Part shown: one piece after another, positions 24,639 through 31,937 of the stretch
How positions within the stretch are numbered: the stretch's first letter is position 1
Layout of the letters: every line of letters starts with the position of its first letter
From: Hymenobacter negativus
GTDB taxonomy: Bacteria > Bacteroidota > Bacteroidia > Cytophagales > Hymenobacteraceae
DNA length: 64,000 nt
Assembly (NCBI RefSeq): GCF_016056375.1
Contig: NZ_JAEDAE010000012.1
Span: forward strand, 62,001-126,000
Reading direction: 5' to 3'
The notes under the pieces: generated by a model
Database searches by the model: none
What the model saw: only the letters and a program-made list of their open reading frames with translations
Told to the model about the DNA's origin: nothing
Position numbers and translations under genes: made by a program

Positions 24639-26372
24639 TTAGGACAAATGATATTCGGCCAGGCCCATCAGGGCGCGGAGCATGGCTTGCAGCTTGGTTG
24701 TCACGGCGGCTTTTTTGGCCGTGTTGGTGGGCGCAGCCAGGTACTGCTGCCACTCCACAGTCCACTCAAAATCGGGCAGGCCGGGCAGCAGTGCGGTTTT
24801 CAGAAAGGCAATCTGATTGGTGGTGAGGCCGATGGGTAGCATCAACTTCACATATTCGGCAATCAGCAGGTTGCAATCGGCGGCCGTGGCAGCCGGAAAC
24901 GACTGCGTGAGGGCCAGCACGTCAATCACGATTTTGACCCCGCTGCGCGTGTAGCCCGGGCCGATGAACAGGTCCGTTACCTGATTGCGACGCGGCAGCG
25001 TCACGGCGTTTATCCAGAGCTCGTGGTATTGCGGCGTCTGGTAGTAGGCGGCCCAGCCGGCCACGTTGGGCGGGTCGCCCAGCGTTTGCTGCTGCACGTA
25101 AGTCAGGCTGTTGAGGTAGTCCCACATGGTGTACTGCACGGCCACGTTGGTGGCAGGCGGAAACACCATTTCCATTTGCCTGCACAGGCCTACCGTGAAA
25201 TCGAGCGGGCTTTTAATGAGGCAGCCCACGTTCAGCGTGTCGAAGAAATGCTCGGAACTGAACAGCGCGCGCAGCACCGGCACAATATCGAAGCTGTTGT
25301 TGATGAGAATGGTAGCCAGCGGGCGGATAATATCCGTCTCCACCTGCGTATCAATCAGGTAGTACACAAACCAGCGGTAGAGCTTACGCACGATGAACCG
25401 CGCTGTTTCCACCTGCTGAAAAATCAGGTTGATAAGCGCCTGATATTCCGTAGCGCCGCTGTTGGCGATGCTGGCATTGCCGAAGGCCGACGAAAACACC
25501 TTGGTGCTGGTATCGTGGCGGCTGGCCGTGAAGTAGCTACCCACGGGCACGGTGGCCTGGTCGCGCCAGCCGGTGAGAACTTTGGCGGCGGCCTGCACGT
25601 CGGCCTCGGTGTAGTTGGTGTAGTTGCCTGTGCCGATAAGCGGCCCCTTCCCCACCGTGAACAATTCCAGCAGCTCGCGGCCGTAGTTCTCGTTGGGCGC
25701 ACCCGTTACGCTCTGGTTGCCATTGAGGTAGCGCAGCATGGCGGGTGTCACGGTCACGTCCTTGGCCAGCTGCTTAAAATTGCCCAGCGCGTGCTGGCGC
25801 AGCAGCCGGCAGTATTCGTAGCCTATGCGGGCGTCGTTGATGTCGCCGAATTCAATCACGAAGTGGTTGTGCCAGAACAGCGTCATCTTCTCCACCAGCG
25901 TGGTGCCCTGGCCCAGCAGCTGCCCCAGCCACCAGTCGCGCAGCGAAGCCCGCCGCACACCCTCAAAATTCTGGTCGAATACCTGCGCCGTCCATGTCTG
26001 GCCGATGGGCACACTGGTATCGGTGGCCGATACGTTCACGGGCGGGTCGGGTGCGGTGGCCGGGGCCGTCAGCATCCCGTTGAGCACCGCCGTGAGGTTG
26101 GAGGCCGCCGCCGTCATAATCTCCGTGCGGGTGGGCCCAAACAGGCAGCGGCGCAGCAAATGTGCCGCTTGCGCGTAGCCCCAGGCGCCGGCGTAGGGCG
26201 TGAGGGTGCTGGTGGTACGGGCTAGGCCGGTGGGCAGCGCCTTGTTGGCGTAGCGGCTCACGGTTTCGGGCGGTTCCTGCTGATTCTGCGCGGCGGCGGG
26301 CTGCTCGGCCACGGCCGCTGCCGGGGCATTCAGGACGGCCGCGTTTCGTTGGAGGAAATGTCTGCGATTCAT
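24639..26372 (-). CDS. DUF1800 family protein
   Basis: 577 residues. It starts MNRRHFLQRNAAVLNAPAAAV, a Tat-like RRHFL signal. The DUF1800 core has HLLRRCLFGPTRTEI, a stretch ending in LVEKMTLFWHNHFVI, LLRQHALGNFKQLAKDVTVTP, NENYGRELLELFTVG, a long C-terminal region with FIVRKLYRWFVYYLID, and DPPNVAGWAAYYQTPQ. This gene and the DUF1501 gene downstream form a two-gene operon (15-bp gap). DUF1800/DUF1501 pairs are widespread in environmental Bacteroidota and Planctomycetes and are thought to be exported; no activity is established. Confidence 0.92.
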   Translation of the reverse strand: MNRRHFLQRNAAVLNAPAAAVAEQPAAAQNQQEPPETVSRYANKALPTGLARTTSTLTPYAGAWGYAQAAHLLRRCLFGPTRTEIMTAAASNLTAVLNGMLTAPATAPDPPVNVSATDTSVPIGQTWTAQVFDQNFEGVRRASLRDWWLGQLLGQGTTLVEKMTLFWHNHFVIEFGDINDARIGYEYCRLLRQHALGNFKQLAKDVTVTPAMLRYLNGNQSVTGAPNENYGRELLELFTVGKGPLIGTGNYTNYTEADVQAAAKVLTGWRDQATVPVGSYFTASRHDTSTKVFSSAFGNASIANSGATEYQALINLIFQQVETARFIVRKLYRWFVYYLIDTQVETDIIRPLATILINNSFDIVPVLRALFSSEHFFDTLNVGCLIKSPLDFTVGLCRQMEMVFPPATNVAVQYTMWDYLNSLTYVQQQTLGDPPNVAGWAAYYQTPQYHELWINAVTLPRRNQVTDLFIGPGYTRSGVKIVIDVLALTQSFPAATAADCNLLIAEYVKLMLPIGLTTNQIAFLKTALLPGLPDFEWTVEWQQYLAAPTNTAKKAAVTTKLQAMLRALMGLAEYHLS

Positions 26373-26560
26373 AAGCAGGGCGTAATGATGTAATCAGAAG
26401 CAACAATGAAACGACGCTTGGCCCGGCATTCTTCCCCTTCTGGGCCAATAGTTTAGCATAGACCAGACAAAGCCTGTTGCGTTTAATACAAGTATCCTGT
26501 TTCTTACTGAGTAATCACTGAACTCTCCGCCAACGGAGCCAATAGCCCGGCGAAGGGCAC

Positions 26561-26596
26561 AAAAAAAACGCCCGGCTGCAAGGCCGGGCGTTTTTT
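26561..26596. terminator. Terminator after the NlpC/P60 gene
   Basis: CGCCCGG (26569-26575) and CCGGGCG (26584-26590) form a stem with eight A before and six T after. It works for the minus-strand NlpC gene, which stops at 26621, and could work in both directions. Confidence 0.88.
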
Positions 26597-26620
26597 GAAC
26601 TTCTGATTCAGAGTCGAAGA

Positions 26621-27331
26621 CTATTGAACCGAGGCAATTGCTGACTCAGCGACTGCTTCGGTTGCAGCCACATCGGCCGCTGCCGCGGCGCGCACGCGGC
26701 CGGCCGCATAAAAATTGCGGTGGTAATAAGGCTGGTTCAACGAACTCACCATCACGCCGCCGTTGCAGGCCGAGTGGGCAAACTTGCCGTCCTTCAAATA
26801 GATACCTACGTGGTAAATCGGCCCTTTGCCCCTGCGGAAGAACACCAGGTCACCGGTTTGCATCTCGGCTTTGGCCACGCGCTTGGTGTTGCTGAACATG
26901 GCCCGCGACGAGTGAATCAGGTTGATACCGTACACCTCGTGGAACACCCGCGTCACAAAGCCCGAGCAATCGGTGCCGCGGCGCGAGTTGCTGCCGTAGC
27001 TATAAGGAGCTCCAATCCAGTCAGTTACCGTGCGCAACAAGTCCTTGTTTTCGTTGAACGCAAGGTGCAGGCCCAAGGTCTGGGCGTAGTAGTTGTAAGT
27101 GAGCGAGTCGCGGGAGGCGGCCAGCTCGGCGGCGGTGGGTTTGGTGGCCGGCGGGTTGCTCGGGTCGCTTTCGGGGGCAGTCTCGCTCGTCAGGGCCGGA
27201 AGCAGCGAAGCTTCGGCCACGACCGGTGCCGAGGTGGCACGGGCCGTAGCCGAAGCTTCGGGGGCACGTTCGAAGAAGAAGGAGAGGGCCAGCGAGGTAG
27301 CGGCGAGGCAATACAGGAGGCTGTTTTTCAT
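26621..27331 (-). CDS. NlpC/P60 family peptidoglycan peptidase (C40)
   Basis: 236 residues. The signal peptide is at 1-28 (MKNSLLYCLAATSLALSFFF). A Pro/Ser/Ala-rich linker leads to the catalytic C40 domain from about 95 to 215, with the nucleophile Cys122 in RGTDCSGFVTRVF. His174 in YHVGIYL is the general base, and the third polar residue is in the KFAHSACNGG segment (His186). The C-terminal 20 residues are Ala-rich. Such enzymes cut the D-gamma-Glu-diaminopimelate bond in cell-wall stem peptides. A long leader with a terminator-like hairpin precedes the gene, so attenuation is possible. Confidence 0.93.
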   Translation of the reverse strand: MKNSLLYCLAATSLALSFFFERAPEASATARATSAPVVAEASLLPALTSETAPESDPSNPPATKPTAAELAASRDSLTYNYYAQTLGLHLAFNENKDLLRTVTDWIGAPYSYGSNSRRGTDCSGFVTRVFHEVYGINLIHSSRAMFSNTKRVAKAEMQTGDLVFFRRGKGPIYHVGIYLKDGKFAHSACNGGVMVSSLNQPYYHRNFYAAGRVRAAAAADVAATEAVAESAIASVQ

Positions 27332-27666
27332 TGTCCGTCGTTAGAGTTGGGGGCAAAAAACCGGATTCCTCGGTGAGAGCGGAAGAGCCGGAGTAGTAGC
27401 TTTCTTAGGCGATAGGCAAGGCTGAGTGCAGCCGAGTGAAGAGGTGGTGAAAAGAAGTCGTACCTGATAATTTCTATTGTTCGTAGAATAGGTCGTGGGG
27501 TAAAGCTATGTTAAACTTTTGGTAACTCCGGCACTTTTTCTTAAAAAAAAGCAAAAACACTTTCTAAAAGATAATTTTATCAATAAATATTAACTTAACA
27601 GCTTGCAACCAAGCTCATCTTTGCTTCGTATCTGCGCGACCAAAATATTCCTATATCCTCTCTTTT
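27332..27666. other. 335-bp divergent intergenic region with hairpin leader
   Basis: It lies between the NlpC/P60 gene (minus) and the HExxH gene (plus). On the minus strand an imperfect hairpin (27391-27361, CCGG..TTCC/GGAA.CCGG) is followed by six T (27360-27355) and then the ATG at 27331. A weak -7-like TAGCTTTA at 27508-27501 would give a leader of about 170 nt. The part near 27530-27600 is strongly AT-rich. No coding sequence is supported. Confidence 0.45.
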
Positions 27667-28029
27667 ATGGAAAAGCTTCAGACCTGGACCAACTCTCCCC
27701 TTGCTCTCATTGCCCGACGCGTGCTCAAGGCCCAGCGCGTGGCCATGGTGGTGGGCCAAACGGTGCACCTGAGCGGGGCCTCCCGTGAAGAGTTTCTGGC
27801 CGATGCCGAGTGGGTGGCCCACGAGGCCGTGCACCTGCGCCAGTACAAAGAGCACGGCCTGCTCCCTTTTCTCTGGAAATACCTCATTGAATCGGCCCGC
27901 GTAGGCTACTACCACAACAAGTATGAAGTGGAAGCCCGCGACGAAGCCCGCCGCGTAGTGCTGGCCGACCCTAAGCATGTGCTGTGCCCCCTGCCGCGCC
28001 ACGCCCAGCCCGGCCCCGAAACTGCCTAG
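27667..28029 (+). CDS. Small HExxH (DUF4157-like) putative metallopeptidase
   Basis: 120 residues, cytosolic in appearance. The zinc-peptidase motif HEAVHLRQY (His71 to His75) is followed by a helical segment and GYYHNKYEVEARDEA, where a Glu could be the third ligand. The order HExxHxxQY ... YL ... GYxxNxxExEA is seen in DUF4157-like minimal peptidase domains. Here it makes up nearly the whole protein, with an N-terminal beta part (QRVAMVVGQTVHLSGA). Activity and substrate are unknown. The start codon lies in an AT-rich region, and no terminator separates it from the next gene 138 bp downstream. Confidence 0.72.
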   Translation: MEKLQTWTNSPLALIARRVLKAQRVAMVVGQTVHLSGASREEFLADAEWVAHEAVHLRQYKEHGLLPFLWKYLIESARVGYYHNKYEVEARDEARRVVLADPKHVLCPLPRHAQPGPETA

Positions 28030-28167
28030 CCAAGCCGGCATTAGTCAAAATAAAACCGGCGAATTGCAACTAACCGGCAGTTGATTACGAATAAACCACA
28101 CGCCTCCGGCGCTTCAGCGCCCGGCAATTTTCTTATTCTTTCCACCACCCAATTCCCGCTCATACTC

Positions 28168-28995
28168 ATGGATAACCAACAAGACCAGTTCGGGACCCCG
28201 AACCAAGCTAATACCGGCAATACCGGCAATACCGGCCGCACCGGCCAGAACCCCACCACGCCGGGTGCCTCTAGCACTTCCAGCGGCGCTTCTGCCGCTT
28301 CGCGCAAATCGGCCCCCACGCCCAGCGCCCAAAGCTCCTCCCAGACTCCCGACGCCCAAAACCAGACCACGGCCAACGCCGGCGACAGCCGCCAGGGCGA
28401 AGGCCAGCAAACAAATGCCCAAGAAGGCACCCTGCTCGACACGGCCCTGAACAGCGGCAAAAAATGGATTGAAGATTCGGGCATGCTCGACAGCGTAAAT
28501 CAGTTGCCCCAGTCGCTCAAGGACCTCGGCAACCGCGCCCTCGACCGTGTGAACGGACTCAGCACGACCCAGAAAGTAGTGGGCGGCGCCATTCTGGCCG
28601 GCGGCATTGCCTGGCTGGCTACCCGCAAGAGCAAGTCGGGCAGCAGCGAAAACAGCCCGTATAACTATGGTCGCCAGCGCGATGCTGGCAGCTACGGCCG
28701 CCGCAGCTACGGCTATCAGGCCCCCGATGCAACCACCAGCCGCCGCCCAGCCGCCGGCACCACCGGCCGTTCCGATAGCGGCGCTCTCTACGCCAACAGC
28801 GGCAGCCGCTACGGCAGCAGCGGTAGCTACGGCAGCGATAGCAGTGCTTCTAAATCATCCGGCAACACCGGCATCCATTCGGGCAGCGGCCGTAGCGAAA
28901 GCAGCCCCAGCGCCTCGTCGTTTACCGACCATGGCTCGCAGGCTTCTGAGCACCGCTCCCATTCTAAGGATGACGGTTTCCGTAGCATCGAATAG
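28168..28995 (+). CDS. Disordered Ser/Gly/Thr-rich protein with one membrane-like segment
   Basis: 275 residues from the ATG at 28168; an in-frame start at 28081 adds an unconvincing leader. The first 90 residues are Asn/Thr/Gly/Ser/Gln-rich with a short NTG repeat encoded by three copies of a 9-bp unit near 28211. A helical segment (LLDTALNSGKKWIEDSGMLD ... SLKDLGNRALDRVNGL) leads to a hydrophobic stretch VVGGAILAGGIAWLATRK, then a 110-residue Tyr/Gly/Ser/Arg-rich tail. No family was recognised. It may be a membrane-attached low-complexity protein, perhaps stress-related, but that is a guess. Confidence 0.7.
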   Translation: MDNQQDQFGTPNQANTGNTGNTGRTGQNPTTPGASSTSSGASAASRKSAPTPSAQSSSQTPDAQNQTTANAGDSRQGEGQQTNAQEGTLLDTALNSGKKWIEDSGMLDSVNQLPQSLKDLGNRALDRVNGLSTTQKVVGGAILAGGIAWLATRKSKSGSSENSPYNYGRQRDAGSYGRRSYGYQAPDATTSRRPAAGTTGRSDSGALYANSGSRYGSSGSYGSDSSASKSSGNTGIHSGSGRSESSPSASSFTDHGSQASEHRSHSKDDGFRSIE

Positions 28996-29011
28996 CATCG
29001 TGCTTTTGTAA

Positions 29012-29050
29012 GCAAAAAGCCCCGCTTCTCATCGAAGCGGGGCTTTTTGC
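29012..29050. terminator. Strong bidirectional terminator
   Basis: GCAAAAAGCCCCGCTTC (29012-29028) and GAAGCGGGGCTTTTTGC (29034-29050) are perfect 17-bp arms with a 5-base loop. It serves the disordered-protein gene (plus) and the AraC-type gene (minus). Confidence 0.93.
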
Positions 29051-29080
29051 TTTCTATCGCCCCAAAGGCGAAAGCGTGTT

Positions 29081-30007
29081 TTAGATGTTCATGGCCGACT
29101 CGCGGCGACGCATTTTGCCGGCCGGGATACCGAACATCATCTTGAAGCGGCGGCAGAAATAGGCGGTGTCTTTGTAGCCCACTTCCTTGCCGATGTCGCG
29201 GATGCTTTTCTTGGTAGTGCGCAGCAGGAACACGGCGCGCTCCATGCGCTGGTATTCGATGTAGTCCTGCGGGTTGATGTTGGTCAGCATCTTGAAATAC
29301 TGGCCCACGTAGTCCTCGCTCACGTTGGCCACGCCGCTCAACACTTTGTTCGACAAATCGCCGCCCAGATTTTCCTTGATGTAGTTGAACAGGTCAATCA
29401 GGCGCGGGTCTTTGAAGTAGGTGCTGTTGGTGGCCAGTTGCTCCACAAACATGTTGTTGCGCAGCACGTAGCGCACCACTTCCACTACGATGTTCTCGGT
29501 GTAGATGTTGATGAGGCGCTCGCGGCCGGGCAGGTCCTGCATGCTCTCTTCCACCACCTTAATCACCAGGTTGGCGAGCTTAGGCTGCCCCGAGATGAGG
29601 AAGGCCGGCACGTCGAGCGAGGCGAAGAAGTTAACTGAATCAAACACCTTGGCCTCGAAGCTCACAAAGCTGTGGCTTTCGTCGGCGTCGCCGATGAGGT
29701 CGAGGTTGTCGTTGGAATGGAAGAACTTGTCCTTGTTCGAGATGAGGTCGTCGTTGGTAATGACGCGGTTCTTGGTGTCTTCGCCGTAGCTCACACGGGT
29801 GGGCCGGCCGCCGGGAATGAAGAGCATTTCGCCTTCTTCCACCACCATGGCCTCTTCGCCAAACGTGATGTGGCCCTTGTGCAAGAGAATCAGGTTGTTG
29901 CCGACATCGTAAGAGTTGCGCACGGTGAAGGGCTGGTGCAACACCAGGTTTTTGGCCTTGATGTAGCGGACGCCCAACGACTCGATGACTTTATTGTAAT
30001 CTTCCAT
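29081..30007 (-). CDS. AraC family transcriptional regulator
   Basis: 308 residues. The N-terminal two thirds is a cupin-like sensing region (LVLHQPFTVRNSYDVGNNLI, VVEEGEMLFIPGGRPTRVSYG). The C-terminal 100 residues carry the two AraC HTH motifs (LSGVANVSEDYVGQYFKMLT and KSIRDIGKEVGYKDTAYFCR) and the ending FKMMFGIPAGKMRRRES. The effector and targets are unknown. It is monocistronic, between a bidirectional terminator (29012) and the terminator of the acyl-CoA dehydrogenase gene. This type with a long cupin domain is highly conserved in Hymenobacter-like bacteria. Confidence 0.93.
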   Translation of the reverse strand: MEDYNKVIESLGVRYIKAKNLVLHQPFTVRNSYDVGNNLILLHKGHITFGEEAMVVEEGEMLFIPGGRPTRVSYGEDTKNRVITNDDLISNKDKFFHSNDNLDLIGDADESHSFVSFEAKVFDSVNFFASLDVPAFLISGQPKLANLVIKVVEESMQDLPGRERLINIYTENIVVEVVRYVLRNNMFVEQLATNSTYFKDPRLIDLFNYIKENLGGDLSNKVLSGVANVSEDYVGQYFKMLTNINPQDYIEYQRMERAVFLLRTTKKSIRDIGKEVGYKDTAYFCRRFKMMFGIPAGKMRRRESAMNI

Positions 30008-30101
30008 AATTCAGGTGGCCCGGAAGGCCGTTGAGGGGTGCGGAGGAGGTAACTGGGTGGCTACCGCAATGCAATATAACAGCTTGAAATTCACAAAAAC
30101 T

Positions 30102-30132
30102 AAAAACCCAGCCAAATAGTGGCTGGGTTTTG
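30102..30132 (-). terminator. Terminator of the acyl-CoA dehydrogenase gene
   Basis: AAACCCAGCC (30104-30113) and GGCTGGGTTT (30121-30130) form a perfect 10-bp stem with a 7-base loop; on the minus strand the stem is followed by a T-rich tract. It lies 34 bp after the stop codon. Confidence 0.88.
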
Positions 30133-30165
30133 TGCAATGAATCTGAATTTTAGGCAATTCCCGGC

Positions 30166-31326
30166 TTACTTGAGAATATCCCGCGAAATCACAATTTTCT
30201 GAATTTCCGAAGTGCCTTCGTAAATCTGGGTAATCTTGGCGTCGCGCATGAAGCGCTCAACGTGGTACTCCTTCACAAAGCCGTAGCCGCCATGAATCTG
30301 TACGGCTTCTACGGCCGAATCCATGGCCACTTTGGAAGCGAAGAGCTTGGCCATCGCGCCCGACTTGCCGTAGTCGGCATGGTTGTCCTTGTCGGCGGCG
30401 GCCTGCAGGCAGAGCAGGCGGGCAGCATCCACGTTCGTGGCCATGTCGGCCAGCTTGAACTGAATAGCTTGGTGCTGCGCAATCGGCACACCGAAGGCCT
30501 TGCGCTCCTTGGCATATTTCAGGCTAAGCTCCAGAGAGCCAGAGGCAATACCGAGTGCCTGCGCCGCAATGCCAATACGGCCACCAGCCAATACCTGCAT
30601 GGCGAACTTGAAGCCGAAGCCGTCGTCGCCGATGCGGTTTTCTTTGGGCACCTTCACATCGGTGAACATCAGCGAGCAGGTGTCGGAGCCGCGGATGCCG
30701 AGCTTGTTCTCTTTCGGGCCCTGAATAAAGCCGGGCATGTCCTTGTCAACGATGAGGACGTTGATGCCGCGTGACTTCAGCTCGGGGTGGGTTTGGGCGA
30801 TAACTAGGTAAACCGAGGCCGTGGTGCCGTTGGTAATCCAGTTTTTGGTGCCGTTCAGCAGGTAGTGGTCGCCTTTGTCTTCGGCGGTGGTGCGCTGGCT
30901 GGTGGCGTCGGAGCCGGCTTCGGGCTCGCTTAGGGCGAAGGCGCCGATGATTTCGCCTGAGCACAGGCGGGGCAGGTATTTCTGCTTCTGCTCTTCGGTG
31001 CCGTACTTTTCCAGGCCCCAGCACACCAGCGAGTTGTTCACGCTCATCACCACCGAGCATGAAGCATCAACTTTGCTGATTTCCTCCATGGCCAGCACGT
31101 AGCTCACGGTATCGAGGCCGGAGCCGCCGTACTCGGGGCTCACCATCATGCCCATGAAGCCGAGCTCGGCCATCTTTTTGATTTGCTCGGCGGGAAATTT
31201 CTGGTGCTCGTCGCGCTCGATGACACCAGCCCACAGCTCGCTCTGGGCGAAGTCGCGGGCAGCGTCGCGCACGGCCAGCTGCTCTTCGCTGAGTTGGTAA
31301 ATATTAGAAGATGTGGCGGTTTGCAT
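30166..31326 (-). CDS. Acyl-CoA dehydrogenase (short/medium-chain type)
   Basis: 386-residue FAD enzyme that oxidises acyl-CoA to trans-2-enoyl-CoA in beta-oxidation or branched-chain catabolism. Signature 1 is GAFALSEPEAGSDATSQRTT (substrate/FAD binding). Other blocks are NGTKNWITNG, the LAGGRIGIAAQALGIA helix and the C-terminal signature QIHGGYGFVKEYHVERFMRDAK. The likely catalytic base is Glu370 in QIYEGTSEIQK. Overall pattern is close to butyryl-CoA dehydrogenases. A TTG-N20-TACTTTTG promoter lies upstream at 31388-31358, so the gene is transcribed alone. No electron-transfer flavoprotein genes are nearby. Confidence 0.95.
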   Translation of the reverse strand: MQTATSSNIYQLSEEQLAVRDAARDFAQSELWAGVIERDEHQKFPAEQIKKMAELGFMGMMVSPEYGGSGLDTVSYVLAMEEISKVDASCSVVMSVNNSLVCWGLEKYGTEEQKQKYLPRLCSGEIIGAFALSEPEAGSDATSQRTTAEDKGDHYLLNGTKNWITNGTTASVYLVIAQTHPELKSRGINVLIVDKDMPGFIQGPKENKLGIRGSDTCSLMFTDVKVPKENRIGDDGFGFKFAMQVLAGGRIGIAAQALGIASGSLELSLKYAKERKAFGVPIAQHQAIQFKLADMATNVDAARLLCLQAAADKDNHADYGKSGAMAKLFASKVAMDSAVEAVQIHGGYGFVKEYHVERFMRDAKITQIYEGTSEIQKIVISRDILK

Positions 31327-31357
31327 GGGCGGGGTGGGAATAATTGATTTAATGGCG

Positions 31358-31388
31358 CAAAAGTACGCCCTCAGGGCACGACGGGCAA
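31358..31388 (-). promoter_or_regulatory. Promoter of the acyl-CoA dehydrogenase gene
   Basis: On the minus strand TTG (31388-31386) is followed after 20 bp by TACTTTTG (31365-31358), an exact TAnnTTTG. The start codon is 31 bp downstream of the -7 box. This is the best complete -33/-7 pair seen in the window. Confidence 0.65.
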
Positions 31389-31501
31389 GATGAATGGTAG
31401 TAGCCAGCTCCCCGAACAGCCGTTAGCCAATAAAACTGGCTTTGGGCACCAAAACAACTGCCTTGAGCGGCCCGAAGTTTTTGCCCGACTTTTACCCGGA
31501 T

Positions 31502-31885
31502 ATGACCCTCCGCCTCCTCAGCCGCTACGCGCTGGCTTTGCTATTTGTGTTGGCCGGCAGCTGGCATTTTGTGCATCCTGCCACTTACCTGGCCATTATG
31601 CCGCCCATGCTACCGGCCCCGCTGGCGCTGGTGTACGCGAGCGGTATTTTCGAAATAATGGGCGGGCTGGGGCTATTGCCGACGCGCACGCGGCGGTTGG
31701 CCGGCTGGGGCTTGCTGGCGCTGCTGATAGCTGTGTTTCCGGCCAACGTGTACATGGCACTCATTCATGAGCGTCTGCACATTCCCGTCTGGGTAGCGTG
31801 GGGCCGGCTGCCGCTGCAACTGCCGCTGCTGTGGTGGGTGTGGCGGGTTTCTGGGGCAGGAGGGTACGGGGGTAAGAGGGCATGA
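31502..31885 (+). CDS. DoxX-like small membrane protein
   Basis: 127 residues from the ATG at 31502; an in-frame TTG at 31442 is less likely. Four membrane helices: LSRYALALLFVLAGSWHFVH, PLALVYASGIFEIMGGLGLL, RLAGWGLLALLIAVFPANVY and LPLQLPLLWWVWRV. The motif FVLAGSWHFVHPATYLAIMPP and the PANVYMALIH segment match DoxX-like proteins. The last dozen residues (SGAGGYGGKRA) and the stop codon are encoded by the left arm of the inverted repeat at 31853-31933, so the natural C-terminus has probably been replaced by repeat sequence. Function of the family is not well defined. Confidence 0.82.
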   Translation: MTLRLLSRYALALLFVLAGSWHFVHPATYLAIMPPMLPAPLALVYASGIFEIMGGLGLLPTRTRRLAGWGLLALLIAVFPANVYMALIHERLHIPVWVAWGRLPLQLPLLWWVWRVSGAGGYGGKRA

Positions 31886-31933
31886 ATTATTCTAGTGAAC
31901 TCATGCCCTCCTACCATCGCACCCTCCTGCCCT
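31853..31933. repeat. Inverted repeat overlapping the DoxX gene end
   Basis: Left arm GGGCAGGAGGGT...GAGGGCATGA (31854-31885) and right arm TCATGCCCTC...ACCCTCCTGCCC (31901-31932) pair along most of their length. A similar single arm, inverted in orientation to the left arm, lies at 33927-33962 on the other side of recJ. The right arm ends just before the recJ stop codon (31938). Confidence 0.8.
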
Positions 31934-31937
31934 GAGC

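Noticed and set aside
27355..27508. c-di-AMP (ydaO-type) riboswitch before the NlpC/P60 gene
   Set aside because: The consensus conserved cores of ydaO could not be found; only a generic hairpin with a T-run is visible.
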